A stretch of DNA of 64,000 nucleotides, taken from contig CM031858.1 of the NCBI GenBank assembly GCA_018697195.1, positions 111,790,304 to 111,854,303 on the forward strand, given 5' to 3'. Under the pieces are notes generated by a model. It searched no databases. It saw nothing but the letters and a program-made list of their open reading frames with translations, and was not told the DNA's origin. Source of the DNA: Certhia americana (Eukaryota; Chordata; Aves; Passeriformes; Certhiidae). A program made the translations under genes and the position numbers. Below, piece after piece: positions 11,965-26,279 of the stretch (the first letter of the stretch is position 1; each line of letters begins with the position of its first letter).

Positions 11965-12300
11965 CCAGGGGAAGGTTGAACTGTAAACCACCACTTATCC
12001 CTACGTCTCTTATGAAAGGAATTAGCGTTGCAAAATTTACATTAGAAAAAAATAAAGAGGAGAGAGAAGCATTTCTATGATGTGAAAATGCTATGCCTCG
12101 TACCTATTTAAACTGGAGCAAAATACATCTTCACCAGGCCAAATCTGGGGCACGGCCTTTAAACTGTAATGGCCAAATGAAAACAAATGGCCAAAATTAA
12201 ACACTCCAGCCCTCGCTGAATGTGAAAGTTCAAGTGATGAGGAAATATGTGTGTAGCAGATCACTTTTCTACACTTCTATTTGAACGAAGTCTTAGGGAG
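11965..12300. promoter_or_regulatory. Candidate conserved non-coding element
   Basis: This is non-repetitive sequence of mixed composition immediately downstream of the CpG island. It carries a repeated 'atggccaaa' word (about 12,170-12,200) and CCAAT-like and homeodomain-like short motifs. It lacks the homopolymers common elsewhere. Placement next to an island and the texture suggest an enhancer-like element. Conservation was not tested, so this is inference. Confidence 0.25.
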
Positions 12301-14267
12301 TTTTTTTTTAAAACAGTTTTAAGTGTATTCAGAGATACTGTACAGATAAAGAGACATAAGAACATAAAAATACCAACACATACAGCCAAGCACAAACAGC
12401 TTATATACCTCTAAATCCAGAAGGGGCCCTAATAACTGAGTGTTCAGTGTGGGTTGTTAGAAGCCCAGGCAAAGACAAAACTTCAATAAAATGTATGTTC
12501 TTTTATGTTCAGTCTTAGAGGAGAGGCAATGTAAAAGAAGGATTTACGTTTGTGGGTGCAGGCAGAGGAATACAGGCTCTTTAATAACCTGGTGCTGCAG
12601 GAGAGGGAGCAAGCTCCAGCAAGGTTTGAAGAGCTCTCTCTGGCAGTGGAAAGGGCCTGAAGGGAACCTGGGTCTTTTAGAGCAAGGCACAAGGCTTGGA
12701 GCTGGGCAAGGAGTACCGGGGTGTTTGGCAGATTGCCTGCTTCCTGGTAATTCTTGGTGGAGCACCAAGGCTTAAAGACCTATTTTTTCATCACTCCTCA
12801 TTCCTATCAAAGTAAGTTTTGGAGTATGCTTCTGGTGACTTTTCTTTGAGCAAGGGTGATCTCCAAAATGCCTTCACAGAAGGTTAAAAGCAGGTTACTG
12901 TTGTTGCCTTGTAAGTATAAGATCATGTTTTAAAATGGCCTGTTCAGGTATTACTGTAGACCTGCAATAGCTGGTTGAAGTGGTCGTGAATACTTTAGCT
13001 GCTGTGAGGAGAGTAAACAAGGCTTTGTGTTTTCTGTGTTGGTATCCCCAGTGAAGTAACACATAGCTGCTGGTGACAGGGCATTTGCTATTATGATGGC
13101 CTTGGGCTGCTGGTTCCTAACACGTAACTGAGGCTGAACCTGGGGTTTCCTCTGACCGAGGATGGAAAGTCTCTGCTGCTTCCTTAGAAGAGGAAGAATT
13201 GCAAGAAACCTCAGTTTCTCAGAAACTTCTTCCCTCTGTTTATTTATCATACTTATCCATAATAAATTCTCCCCAAATCTTCTTATTACATTCCAGTTTT
13301 TATAAAAGTTTTCTGGCTTCTGTGAAAGGCCAACTGAACAGAAACAGACACCAAATAAGTAAAATTTCATTGTCTCAATATGAGATCGATAACAGCATTT
13401 TCTGAGCAGAATGAGTCACGAGAAGTTGCTGGCAAGGGTATAGGGGTTGTATAACATCATCCTAAAAAACATGGTGTGACAAGGTTTCTTTGTTCCTTCA
13501 CTCCTCTCCCAGAGACAATCAGACTTGTCATTTGTTCAATGGGATTATTAAATTAGTTATCCTCCTGAGTAAGAAAGCTACTGGTAAAATATGCTCTTAC
13601 ACTAAGTCTCTATAAATCATTTGGAGGACAGAAGAGGAGTATTTTTTCCCCTCTGTCTTGACTCCAGCAATTTTTATCCAAGTAATTTCTTGTGTACAAT
13701 AGGCTCAAACAAGCCTTATGAAGCAGAGCTTCTGGAAATTCAGTCCATGATGAGGAACTGAAGCTGATATGGATGTTAATGAAAACCATAAATGACAAGA
13801 AAACGTTGGAATAACTGTCCTACAAGCCAGATTTTTTGAGTACTGTGAAGACTGTAACCAAACTTTTATAAGTGAAGGTTTTTTCTCTGAACTTTTAGAA
13901 AGCTCCTGATTGCTGCTGCCTTTAATTGCATTTACCCTAAATTGAGGGCTGATAGGTGTTGGACAACTCTCTCACATGTGTTTATTTTTTTCCTCATTAA
14001 TGTTGATACGTTAATATAGGGTGGATGATCCCACAGTACATTGATACTCTTCCCAAGAGTCTTTTCTTTGGGATAAAAGGAAGACAGTATCAGGAATTGC
14101 CAATATTTTCTGGCTACATGGGATCACTTCTATGGATAGTATCGGGGCTGTCGTTCGTAAGCTTAGTCTTTGGGGGTTAGCTGTGTGTAAAAACTCAGCT
14201 TTATCTCCAGATAGTCTAGTGCTACCTTTAAAGGTATGGAAGACCAATAAAAGAAAAGAAAAAGAGC
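12301..14267. other. Non-coding block, nothing recognised
   Basis: Short ORFs such as 12,951-13,370 (minus) have no recognisable family and compete with open frames on the other strand. No interspersed repeat or RNA gene was identified. Confidence 0.6.
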
Positions 14268-14478
14268 AGTAAAAAAATTAAAAAAAAAATAAAATAAAAT
14301 AAAATAAAATTGAAAAGAAAAGGAAAAAAAGAAAAAAGGAAAGGAAAGGAAAGGAAAGGAAAGGAAAGGAAAGGAAAGGAANNNNNNNNNNAGGAAAGGA
14401 AAGGAAAGGAAAGGAAAGGAAAGGAAAGGAAAGGAAAGAAAAGGAAAGGAAAGGAAAGGAAAGAAAAAAGAAAAGAAG
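14268..14478 (+). repeat. (AAAAT)n then (GGAAA)n microsatellite with assembly gap
   Basis: An A-rich (AAAAT) run at about 14,281-14,310 passes into a nearly pure GGAAA pentanucleotide array to about 14,475, with a few aag interruptions. Translation gives Lys/Gly/Arg- or Phe/Leu/Ser/Pro-type repeats that should not be called proteins. The strand is polypurine/polypyrimidine and may form unusual DNA structure. The array is broken by ten N bases, so its true length is unknown. Confidence 0.97.
14382..14391. other. Assembly gap (10 N)
   Basis: Ten N characters sit inside the GGAAA array. A run of exactly ten is usually a placeholder rather than a measured size, so the pentanucleotide array could be much longer in the genome. 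Confidence 0.99.
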
Positions 14479-17400
14479 CAATAAATGGATTCTCTCTGTG
14501 TTCAAAGAGTTTTGGATCAAGACCTTAAGTTGAAGTGACCTTGAGTATCTAAGTAGCCTTGAGTTTTGGGGTGTTTGAAATTTTTGTACTGGGGCATATT
14601 TGTGTTGTGATGTGTTATATGCTTAAAAAAATCTAAAAAAATGGCAATTTTTCATTTATTTATGATACATAATATATAATAGATTGAAGTTGTGTGTTTT
14701 TTATAAAACCAAGCAATTTCTGGTGCAAAACTGTAATTTAGAAAAATAAAAATAAAAAGCATAAAAGAATCAAAGTTTAAGAAATAATTTGCTATTTTAG
14801 GAAAAAAGACATTCAAAGACTGAAAAACTAAATGCATTAAAATTTTTAAATATTTTAATCAAGATTAGGGAAGGGCATGGAGATTAAGGGAAAATAATTG
14901 GTGAAAATTAATTTAGTTTACTTGTGCAAATTATAAAATGAAATAGCAGTTTATAGGTGTAAGAGTAATGGAGCCTCTTTGCCATTAAATTCCTCTGTTG
15001 GTGTTTTGAGATATGTGGGACTGTGGAAGAAGAAGGTAGTTTGATGTTGAGAAGAGAGAGGATGCTGTGAAATGCCTTGTGCAAGGGGCTCTGGCTGCTT
15101 AGTGCCATTCCAATGTCCTGGCAGGGCTGGGGAATCTCCTGCAGCTCCCAAGTGCTGCAGTCAGCAGTAGCTCCTCTGGAGGTGGCACATCCTCGCCTGA
15201 GTCAGTGCTCACGTCTCAATAGGACGTAGGGAACACTGCTGATGCAGGTAATATTTTTCAGAAAAGGTATTAAATACCTTCTTCACAATTACTGGTCTTA
15301 AGTGTTCTTAATCATTTCTCTGGAAGTAGCAACTTCAAGCTGCCCTAATCCTGGTTCCACCTGGGCTCCTTCTTGTTTACCTAATCCCCTCTGAAGTTGC
15401 AGGATGTGGCATTTCCTTTGCTTTCCTGTTCTAATCTGTTCAGTCATGTTGCTGCACACCATGACACATATAGCTATCCACTGCAGAGAGGTTGTGTTTC
15501 ATGAGTTGAGTCTTAATTAGAGTTTACCAAAATGGTGGGTTTTTTTTTTTTGGTCTTGAAAGACAAGGTTCTACGTTATCACTGTAATAATATTTATTAT
15601 TTAATTATGCTTCAATACTGTCTATAATGTTTTGGGTGCTCACCTTCTGGGGAATAAAATCCCTTTAGTTTTTAATGTGATTTTAGATCCTTGATAAATT
15701 ACTAATCCTAGATGCAAATTCCAGTGTTTTCCACCTTGTTGCACACTGATCCATCCCACCCTGTAATTTTATTAAGCCACAGAATACCCCAGAGAATTAG
15801 AGAACTCCCCTGTATTCAATGAAGGGCTGAAATGTAGGCACAAGTAATGCGATTTGTTGGAATTTGTCCAGCAATTCAATGGCAGAGGTGGAAGCAGAGC
15901 CCAGGCATTACAGCCTGGCTCTTCTGGCATGTGTGCACAGAGAGGACTGGACCGTACCAGCCCAATCATCCATTGATGACTGATGTTTTCAGTCATCCAT
16001 TAGTGACATTTAATTTGATTCACCTCTAAAAAGAGCCAGTGTGGGCAGATAAATGCAACAGGGAATTCATGCCTGTCCTAACAATGATGAATGTTCACAA
16101 GGTTGGAATCATTGGGTATAAATGTGTTGTTAAACTAGCTAGCTGGGATACTGGTCGCAGTGTGTTCATCGTGGCGTGGAGCTTAATACAAAAATATAAC
16201 TGGCATACCTGTGCAGGCCTGCTTCACTAGCAGGGCTAACCCTAGAACATGAGGTGCGTGGCAAATACTAGGCAAGGTTGTCCCTGTGCCATCCTGAGGC
16301 TTTTGATAAAGCAAGTTTGGAAAGCTGATACTATGGATAAAGAAAAAAATATTTTCATGTGTTTTTGATAAAAACCACAGCATGAAATCTGGGTGGAAGT
16401 TAGTCACATCCTCACCTGATAAGGAAGTTTTCTTCAGTAAATGAGTTGTGAAAGCCTGCTTGCAATTACGTGGAACAACTCCAGGTTCTACAACTACTTT
16501 TTCTGGGCCCTGATTTGTTGTTACCAGATCTGATCAACGCCTCTCTGAGCACAGCAGCCAGGTAGGGATCAGATCCAAAGCACATGCTGAGGGCTTTTAG
16601 CTCTGGATAGCATCAAGAGGATTGGACTAAGATACTCTGGGAAAGGGCTTGCTATCCAGATAGGAGAGGTCATAAAAGCTATATGGAGGGAAAAAAGCCA
16701 GAGGATTGAGCTGGCTTGCAAGTGAGTTTGCAAGGTCAGAACATTTTATTTAAAAAGCGATTACAAAACTTGTAACAAATGCTGAGGGACCTAGAAAGGG
16801 ATTAAGTGATCTTGTTAGTTGTATGAACCCTCTTAGGACAGCAAATCTACCCATAAGCTAATAAGGCTTGTGTGACTGTAATATCAGAGCAGAGTGCAGA
16901 GTGACTCTTCCCCTGCAAACAACGATAGGAAAAATGTTGCTTGGCTTTGAAGAGAGGCCCAGTGTGTTCACTCAGATGCAAAGCCATCTTGTTTAGATTC
17001 TCAAAGGAAGAAGTCATATAGGCTGTGAGGCTGACTGCGAGTCTGGGCAGAAACAGTGGGGGAGGAGGCTTAGGAGACAGGGGCAAAACATCATTAATGG
17101 TAAAAGCAATATAAGGAAGGTGGCAAGGGAGGAAAGAGACCTAAAAATAGTTATATTTTCAGGAAAATATTTGTGTGTGTGTGTGTACACCATGTGCATG
17201 CATGTGGTACACTTGAAACTCAAAAGTTGCTTATTTTTCCTGTGATTACTCACAGGTAGGTATCTAAATCTCCTTAGTTTCAAAAATCACGGCTATACCT
17301 TTATATCTTGTAAACTTACATGCATCATTAAATTTGTCTTCTCTGTGTACATGATTTTCCTTGGTCATAGGACATGACACCACCATAATTTTTCCTACGT

Positions 17401-20400
17401 CTTCCTTTTAAAGTTGCTCATCATTTTCCAAAATACTACTTTTTTTTTCAGTTTTTCCAAAAACTTGGCTAAAGAGAGAATATTTCAAAAATTTGAAAAG
17501 TACACCACAGGACAATATGTGTATTTTGATCTCTATGTACATATTTTCATCAATCTGCACGTTTATATTTCTTTCTTTATGGGGATGGAGAGCAGAATGG
17601 AGACAAATAAATAAAAGGAAACATGACATTGCTAATATAAATGACCAGGCCATTACTTCAGTGTCAGAATGCAATTAGATCTGACCTGGGACTGGAATTT
17701 GCTTCTCAGCAGGCCTGCTTAATGATTAGTTTTATTGTTTCTTCATCACCCCTACTGGGGGGTTCATTTTTTCTGGTAATGGAAAAAGACTGTTGCCCCT
17801 GGATAAAAAGCTGAGCATGGAAGACAAAGGGCTGATTGAGTACTGCTAGGCTTTTCAGCCTGCATACCACCTCTTCTTTTGCTGTCCTGGCTGACAGAAG
17901 GAAAAACAGTGAAAGAGGTCAGATCTTAAAGGGCCTTCAGGGTAAGGAGCATCACGCTGTACTCAGAAATTAGCTGGAGAGGCTTTTATAGCTTAAAGCA
18001 GTTCTGATCACTGCTGTAAGATGAATTGAATGAGAATCTTTGCAGCAAGACAATGTGCTAGACATTGCTGGCATGATTGGTTTTGAGTCTGAGACATGGT
18101 TAGCAATGTAACTGTGGTTTGCAAACACCTGCTCACCCTCCCAATCCCAGCATGCAGGTACAAGTACACTTCTAGCAACAGCTAGAAATTTCCCAACAGC
18201 TGCAACAGGTAAAGACTAGTTTAAATCCTTGGCAAAACTTGTGTGCCGGCTGCTACCTGTTCGGAAGTGTTTTCAAAGGGGTTTATTATAAGCCTTGGCA
18301 TAAGTAAGAAGAATACAAATAGTTCCTGTTTGTTTGCTTTAGTTCACTGGGTACATGAAACATGTAGTGTGACTCACAAAGTTGTAGGATGAGTCTGAGG
18401 TAGAATTACAGACGTTGTGCTCTCTGATGTTATGAGATGTAGCAGGTGTCTGTGAAGGCAATTTCCCCATTTGGAAACAGCGCTTCGGGGAATTTAGGCT
18501 GCTGGTGGAGGAAAAGCTGGTTGGTTTACGCTAGTGATGATAGGTGAGCTACCAGAGAATTGGAATTGGTGGTTTCTTCAGCTAATTATCTATAGGCTGA
18601 GGTGTATATTGAAACCACAGTAACTAAGTGTCTGAGTTTGCAAAAACTTGACTGCAAGCTTCATAAAAACAAATACAAAGCTGAGAGTCTTGACAAGAGC
18701 AATGACATTGCTCCCCCCTCACATGAGTTCAGCTGGAGAGAAATAAAAATAAAATAAAGCTTTTTAAATATCTTGGTACTGTAAGTACAAGACTGCCTAT
18801 CCACTGGTGGAACTTAGTGATCATTCAAGGATTTTAGTACACTTGTATTTATCAAATCAATTGTGTAACTAGCCTTCAGTGTTTAACATTGTAAGAAATG
18901 TCTTAATAACGAACATTCTTTTTTAAATAATAGATCTGCAACAAAGCAAGTCAAGAGGGAGTTAAAATTATACAGTATGCTTGTGAAGAAAATGTGGTCA
19001 TCTGGGAACATCAGACTTGCTCTCTCAAGTGAACTGCAAGTAACAATGGTCTTTAAATTTGACTAAATTCTGACTTGGAAGTAGGACCTGAAATCCGAAC
19101 AAGCCAGGAACACACCAGTGTCTGCAGTGTGTGTGATTCACTCAAGACTTGAGTCCTCAGAAAAACATACTCTTGTGACCTATTCCAATGGGTAATTATG
19201 CCTTTGTATAGATAGTTCTTTAGCTCTTACGGATCATTATCATGATGTCAATTAGGACCAAGACTTGGTGTCCCTAGGCTGAGTGAAATTCACATCTTCA
19301 GCCTGCTGGCAAGTTTCAAACAATCAGATTTGGGGTGATGAAGCTGGGAGGGCTGGCAGAAGCTGAAGATCAGTGCTGTGCCTCGTGTCAAATTCCCCAC
19401 AACACTTCTGAGGTTTCTTCTGTGTCCTGCAGGCAAAACCACAGCTACCGTGGTGGCTCCTCTGCACAAGGTGTTGGAGCAAATGAATCCCCACAAGGCA
19501 GACAGAGTGGGGCATCCCTTTTTCCTTTCTCTTCTGCCAGGAGCTAGACTTCAGGGGGACCTCTGTGCTACTTCCTCTAGGTCATCTTTCCCAGACCCTG
19601 GATTGTCATTCCTTGCTTTTAGTTTAGAGATTTCCCAGGACTAACAGAGAATTGTGCAAGACTTAGAGACAGATGCTGTTGACACAGAGATTTGACAAGA
19701 CATCTATGCAGAGACATGACCAAAGAGACTTCTCCTGATGTTTCCTATCTCTTGCAAAGCTGACATACCAGGATTTTAGTAAGCAGTTCTGAGCTGCCTG
19801 GCTGCAAAGCAGGACAGGGTGGACTGCAAGTCTGTTTCCTTTGTCCAGTGCTTTGTGTGAATTCCATCGGTGATGTCTTCAGTCTCTATCTCCCCTACAT
19901 ATGCACATGTAGTGGTCTGAGGAAGTTCTCCATCGCTCTCCCTCTTTACCTGGGCTTGGTGGGCTTACCATGCCAAACCATGTGCATGGGTCTTGGTGAG
20001 TCCCTCTGCTCCAGTCTATCCCAGTAGTCTTCTTACAGGGAGAGAACATCCAAGCCTCTGGGAACACATTAAAGAAACAAGGTAAATACCTATAGGCCCT
20101 GCTTGCGTAACACAGTACAGAGTTTTTGGGAAAGGACAGCCCTTTTTCATGAAGATATTAAGGCACATGAAGCCTATGCAGGCAGGTGTTTACTCCTCTC
20201 TCTTACGTGAGATGCCTGACATCATTAAGCAGGAATGGGAGTCTGGAAGCTGTTTGACCCACAGTTTTCTCTGGCTCACATTTTCCCTTCATGCTCCCTG
20301 GGTTCCAAAGAGTTGACAAATAGTGGTGTGAGTCATGTAGGGCCGTATGTTATGGGTGTGAGGTAGGCATAGTGCACAGGGAGAAGTATAGTGGAAAGTA

Positions 20401-22395
20401 CTAGAAAGTGTTTTTTGGGGATGCAGCCACATTTTGTGGGACTGATGGCATGCCTAAGTGTGCTGTAGGTGATTATGCAATGGTGTGCTCCACCACTGCT
20501 GGAGTGGGCATGTTTTCTATAGCTGAAGAAGCTAAGGAAAGTCTCTAAAGATATTTGTACTTTTAACTCAAGTAGTGTTTGGTATATAAGTAGGAGAGTG
20601 CTAAGTATGTTTTTTGGGCCAACCTCACATAAGAAAAAATATCTGTGGAATAGCTGGCGGTTAAGCTCTAGTCTTCAGCATCTTGAATGACTAAAGTCTC
20701 ATTCTTTTTCTGTACGCAACAGTTCATTTCCTGGGGATGAAGAGAGGTAGTAGTTGAAGGAGAGCTATGAATGCCACTAGAGTGGAAGGAAATAGCTGTT
20801 GTTTTGCAGATCTCTCGGCTGGTGAATGCAGCTCGTCCTAGCCTTACACAAAAGAATGGAGTCAGTGTGTATAAGTGGTGTCTGTCTTCTCGTTTGGCTA
20901 AATTACACACTAAAGTAATTTATAACAAAAGGGAAAAGGTATATTGTTAGTAATTGTTATGTTAAAGAACAAGCCTATCTTGGTGATTTAGCATCCATTT
21001 CCTCTTATAAAAGAGAGAAGAAAATGACAGCAGAGGATGGGAAGGCTTGGGAGCAGTGGAGGTGATAGGAACATTTCAGAATAATTTCAGCCATATTTCT
21101 GTTATGTTTGTTTACCGTGTTCTCTCATCTCCTTTTTTCTTATTTGGAATGGCAAGCCCAGCATGCCCAACAGGAGCTTCACATTAATTCACCATGGGAC
21201 ACGGTGTCCAGCTCAGGGATGGAGAACAGTGAGGTCTCTGTGGAGTATTTACTGGAGAGTGTGATGGAAGCTGAAGTAGAATAATAGAGGACTTCACAAA
21301 ATATTCAAATACAGGATCAAAGTGGATGACATTAATTTCCTTAACTTGGTTGAGTTAGCTGCTGCTTGGTCACCTAATCTTTTAGTATTTTATGGTTATT
21401 GAGGGCTTGTCCTCTTGTTCTCTTGCTCTGGTTTGTGCGCAGGCTGTACTGTCAGAATTGTTGAGCCTGGTTTGATGAAAATGCAGCCCTGACGATCACA
21501 TGAAGGTAACTCTGCCTGAGTGGGAACTTCCTCCATGGTGCTGATGGCATTTCTGAGTTTATGGGCATGCATGCTGCTTTTATGAGACCCTGCAAGAACC
21601 AGATGGAGTTGCTGGTGATTCAGAATGTCGGTGTCGTGCTGGCCTGACATGAAAATCTCTTGTTGACGTACATGAGGACCGTCATACTAATAAAACAGAG
21701 GATGCCAATAGCATGCCATTCCACTGCCTTTTCATCAGAAAAGGAGTCAGTCAGAAAGCAAGGCAAATGTGAAGAGGTGCTTAATGGTCCAGAACAGTTT
21801 GTTTGTAGCTGTTGCATTGTTAAGTAATGCTGTGTCTGATGAGCTCAGCAATCTTTTCACCAGATGGGAAACCATCAGTCTGAGTGCACTAGACTGTACA
21901 CCAAAAAGTGGTGATTCACAGGGATGAGTTGGAAAACCCTCACAGTGAATAGCCAGATGTCTAGAGTGAGCCAGGAGGAAGCACTGAACTTTAGCTAGGA
22001 TGTGCCTGAAGTCCTAGCCATTGCCAAGCCTCAGCAGGATTTGTGGGAAGATTCCTCTATCTAGCCGAGATCCAGAGCCCAGCATCCTCTTTGAAGCATG
22101 CAAAAGAAAGTGGGTGACTTCTCTTCCACAGTGTAACCAGAGGGAAGGCTGGCAGATTTGAGTGCTTGTCTGAGTGGGCCAGACATGGGCTCTGTCTTCT
22201 CCTTAGTCTCTATGGAGGAGGAGGGAGGAATCTTATCCTCCTCTTAGACTCTCCCCCAAGTGTCCTTCTCCCCTATGCAAGATGGGAATACCTGGAGAAA
22301 TTTCTTGTTTGTGCTGCCGTTTGGTGCACTTGTTTGCTGCGTGCAAGGAGCATGAGATTCATCAAAACAAAGCAAGGAAAAAAGCAGTGTGAGTC
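14479..22395. other. Non-coding block, nothing recognised
   Basis: About 8 kb without a supportable gene. ORFs are all under 90 residues with no motif. A short (GT)n run lies at about 17,171-17,186 and T tracts occur at 15,540-15,552 and 17,440-17,449. No CpG island is seen, and I could not assign any interspersed repeat here. Confidence 0.6.
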
Positions 22396-22465
22396 TGTTG
22401 CTTAGTACTTAGGGTGCTGTACTGGGAGGGAGGAATCCGGCTTGCAGGCCCAAGTCTGTGTATTA
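22396..22465 (+). mobile_element. Possible tRNA-derived SINE head remnant
   Basis: The sequence around 'cttagggtgctgtactgggaggg' (shown in part), 'aatccggcttgcaggcccaagtctg' (shown in part) recalls the A-box to B-box section of old tRNA-derived SINEs. In those, 'gggtgctagactgggag' is followed by a 'ggttcaagtcc'-like B box. Here the B box is weak (ggcccaagtct). No clear tail follows. It could be a MIR-class remnant or chance. Confidence 0.28.
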
Positions 22466-25400
22466 TTAACCTGGTGTTGAATGAGAAGCACAAAGATATC
22501 AACGACACAAATTCCTCCTCCTGCTTCATTTAAATGCAGTGTCCACAACGGACTTTTTGTGGAGTCTTCAGTTAATGAATGTATGCTGAGCTTCTGAAAG
22601 CACTTGTTGAATTTCTTTCCTTGAAGGATGCAAACTAGAAACCATGTTTCTAAAACATATCTATGTTCAGGAATAAACTATTTTTCAACACAGATTCTGT
22701 CAATCTTGCACTTTTGTAGAAGGAATCTCCTGCAGCCTGGTGTGCTTCACTGCTTTACATCAGGAAGAAGGGTTCCAGTGACTTTAGCTGTCCTTAAGGT
22801 TAGGCTTTTTTTTTTTTTCCCCAGACTTTTGCATTTAGGTGTTTCATATCCCCCCACCTCTGACTGCAAGATTATGTGTGTTCTAAGGTATATTTATACA
22901 GTCTTTTGCATAAATTGACTGAACTCAAAGACTGGAGTTCTTTGACTTAGAAGAGTATTTTCTGTATCTTATTACAAATATTTGATTTCTATGCTGTTTG
23001 TACTTGACTGAAAGAATCGAACTGAAAGAAGAAACCCTCATCCAAAGTGCAGTGTATTTATATCCTAAAAAATTAATTCAATGGAAATGAGGCTGTGAAG
23101 TGTGTGAATGTTTGAGGTAGCTACAACCTCAGAAATACTGAAGAAATAACTTTCTTGGTTGTTACTTGAACTTCTAACGTGAGATAAAACTCACCATCAA
23201 CTGTTTGTAATCCCATATTTTAAATTTTATTGTAGGTCTGCTGTCAGTTTTGGGCTGTATAGTTGGGCCTATATTTTCTCAAAAAAAAAAGAGATATATT
23301 TTTCTCAAAAAAAGTCAAAAGAGATTCCTGTCCTTACTTAAAATATGTATGTAACCCTATTAGAAAATCTTTAATTTTTTTTCCTGGTACTGATAAGAAC
23401 TTTTGTGTTCTTATTCCTTTCATATGCTTAGTTAAAATGATAATAATAAAAAAACCCCAAACCAAAACACCCACGAGATTAAATGATGCATACACAGAAA
23501 TGTGAAAAGAATGTCCTAAATTACTATTATTTTCCAAAAATCATGTAATTCATTGACTGACTCATGTTTTATAACAGCTTAGGCACTGCAGGCTGATGGC
23601 TGTCAGGTGTCAGTCAGCTGGCAGCTTAAAAGTTGCTTCTTTAAGTAGTCCCAAACAAATGAATTGCTCACTGTGTGTGGGGGTGGATTCTGGCCCAGTG
23701 TTTACTGAGACACTGTTGGTTGAGGCTCTTATGATACTGCTGGTGTCTGGCTCTGCCTTCTGTGGTACATTTTTCCCTGCCATGGGCTGGAAAAAGTGGT
23801 TAGAGGTAAGACTAAGAGGGGGTTCCAGAGAGTCAGTGAGTCTGAGGCCTTATCTAAACAAAAATGGTACCAATTTAACTGAATCTATTTAGACACAGAG
23901 GTTGCTGAATTAATGCCACCCCTTTTTTTTTTTTTTTCTAGAATGAAGTCTGGGGAGAAGCAATATTCATGCCAGTACAATTTATACTGTTTCTAATGGC
24001 TATACTTCCCCCTTTGTACTGTCAACAGCACTTGTTGTGTAACTCTTCTGTGCATATTCCAGCATATTCGTGGATGGCAAACCAGAAACTGGGTCCCTGA
24101 AGCTTTTGCTTTTTCATGTCTTCCTTCAAAGGGTATTTCCTAACCCTTTTAGTGATAGTCTGAATATTTTGCACAAATCCATTAGTATATTCTCTTGTGT
24201 GTTCTCCTGTCAGCTGGTTTAGGGAGGTTCTTCAGGTAGTTTCTTTTAATTTTTTTGTGCAATATAGTGTATTAAGTGGAAAAAGGGAGAGAGTTTTATG
24301 CTGTAGGAGGATTCTACAAAAGTTTGCTACATCACATGGCAAAATAGATGTTTTTCATGCAGAACTTTCCCTCATGTCTAGATATTGGCTCATGACTGAC
24401 AGTAGGAAAAAGCAAGTATTGCAGACAATTTGTGTCAATGTATTCCACATAAATCAAGAGAGGGACTGAAGCAGAAAAGCATAACTATACATTAATATTT
24501 TTTTGTTGCCAGAAGCATTCCTGGAACCTTCAGTAAGACTTGGTGATAGGTGCTGGTAGAGATGAGCCCAAGAAGCATCCCTTGTGAGCAGGCTTACGTG
24601 TTAAACCACATGACTTCCAGGTCTCAGGGAAGGTGTGGTTTCAAAATGGAGAAATCACGGCAGCAAGTTAAGGAATGACTTTTTTCCCCTTTGTAATAGT
24701 AATGTCAGAGCTGTTATTACATTTGGCCCTGGGAACACATTGGAAGTGTTTCTCAGAAGGGAAGTGCTTCCAGCTCCATGTCTCTGTCAAGCGTTCCATT
24801 CCCATGTCCTTGCTGGAAGCCTTTCAGGAAACCACATTCCCTTTCCCGTCCCTGTTCAGCCATGCAATCCTTCCCAGCCACTGTGGCTCACAGACTGCCT
24901 CATCATCCGGGCCTGGGAAAGGAATGTGACAACGAGGGGGCAAAATTGCTGGCACTTCCAATCCCATCCCATGCTGCCTTTCAGAAGAAACCTCTCTCCT
25001 CCTTTGCCCTCCCTACCCTTATGAAAGGGTTTTCTACATCCATAAGCATGTTTAGAAAGATCTGCAGTCTCTAATTTTCCAGTGTGTGGTGGGGGAGTAA
25101 TGTAATTTTAGCTGGAAACAGTCACATGGCCAGATCCTCAGCCTTGTGTGAATCTGCCCGATGCTCCTGAGGACACACTGTGCTGTGTTCATTTACACTT
25201 ACCCAGTATCTGGCTCCCAAAGCTGCCCCTGATAGCTCTAAATGATAGCTGGTGTCTGAGACTACCACATGTGAATGAAACACCACTGCTGTGCAGAGGG
25301 AATGCCCTGAAACCGTGCGCTGGTGCCATTTTCCAGACAACCAACAATTCAAAAAGACGGTGAAGAAATGCTGTTTATATTACAAGTTTCAATAATTAAG

Positions 25401-26279
25401 ATAAAGGGGAAAGGATTAAAAGACGGGATCAAGGAACTGTTAATGACTTGGAGGACAGAATCACATTAGAGACAGAAATGTAAACTTGTTTTGCGATTGC
25501 AAAAAGCCCGGGAGATGCACATTTCATTCTGCAGAGAAATATTCTGATCAGTACTTTTTTTCTGCCATAGCAGCAGGGAATTGAGCTTGGATCCCAGCCA
25601 GCCTTTTCTATCCTCTCCTTAAACTAAACAATCAATTACAAAGGGACACAAGGCAGGATAGTTTAGCCAGCTTTGCTAGTTTTAACAGAATGGGTTATTG
25701 GGCAATGCCATCGTGGAACAGAACAATCCCTCCTAGCTTCTGTGCCACAGGAGCAGTTAAAGCTTCCAAGATGAATTCCCAGCCATTGCTGTTAGGATGA
25801 TTGTACTGTTTTCTTTTCCTTTAGTTTTATGCTGTTTCATTTGCTTGTCATTTTTTATGGTTTGCATTGTGTGGTGCATGGGTGGTAATGGTTAGATAGT
25901 GATTCTCAGCACAACAGTTTCTCTTGAAGCAGACATTTGTCCACCCTGAGACAATTGCTCTCCAAAACTGAAGGAAAAAAATATGGGAAGGAAGCCTTAC
26001 AGCTACTGGAGTCAAAGAAAAATCTCTTATTGACCTAAATGGGCAGGAAGACTGGGAGACAGATTGCTATTCTTTCCATGTTTTGAAAGATTTAAGAAGC
26101 TGAGGCTTGGAAAAATTAGGATAAGTAGGTGACCTTTGGAAACTATTTGGAAGCTGCAGGTGCACAGTAGCTCTAAAAATTACAATGCTTACTTAGGCAT
26201 CAGAAATGGCTTCAGGAGACACAGTTTCAGAGAAGGAGCTTAATTTTTATTTTGATTTTTTTTTTAATCTAAGTGGTTT
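22466..26279. other. Non-coding block with T tracts
   Basis: There is no recognisable gene. T tracts at 22,807-22,818 and 23,923-23,937 are followed by AG and so resemble 3' splice sites. The second reads ttctag|aatgaag at 23,941/23,942. No convincing exon with a matching donor follows either. The ORF pair at 24,635-25,074 occupies two plus frames at once, which argues against real coding. Confidence 0.55.

Noticed and set aside
14278..14528. Low-complexity ORFs across the GGAAA array
   Set aside because: They are translations of a simple repeat and include unknown residues from the N gap.
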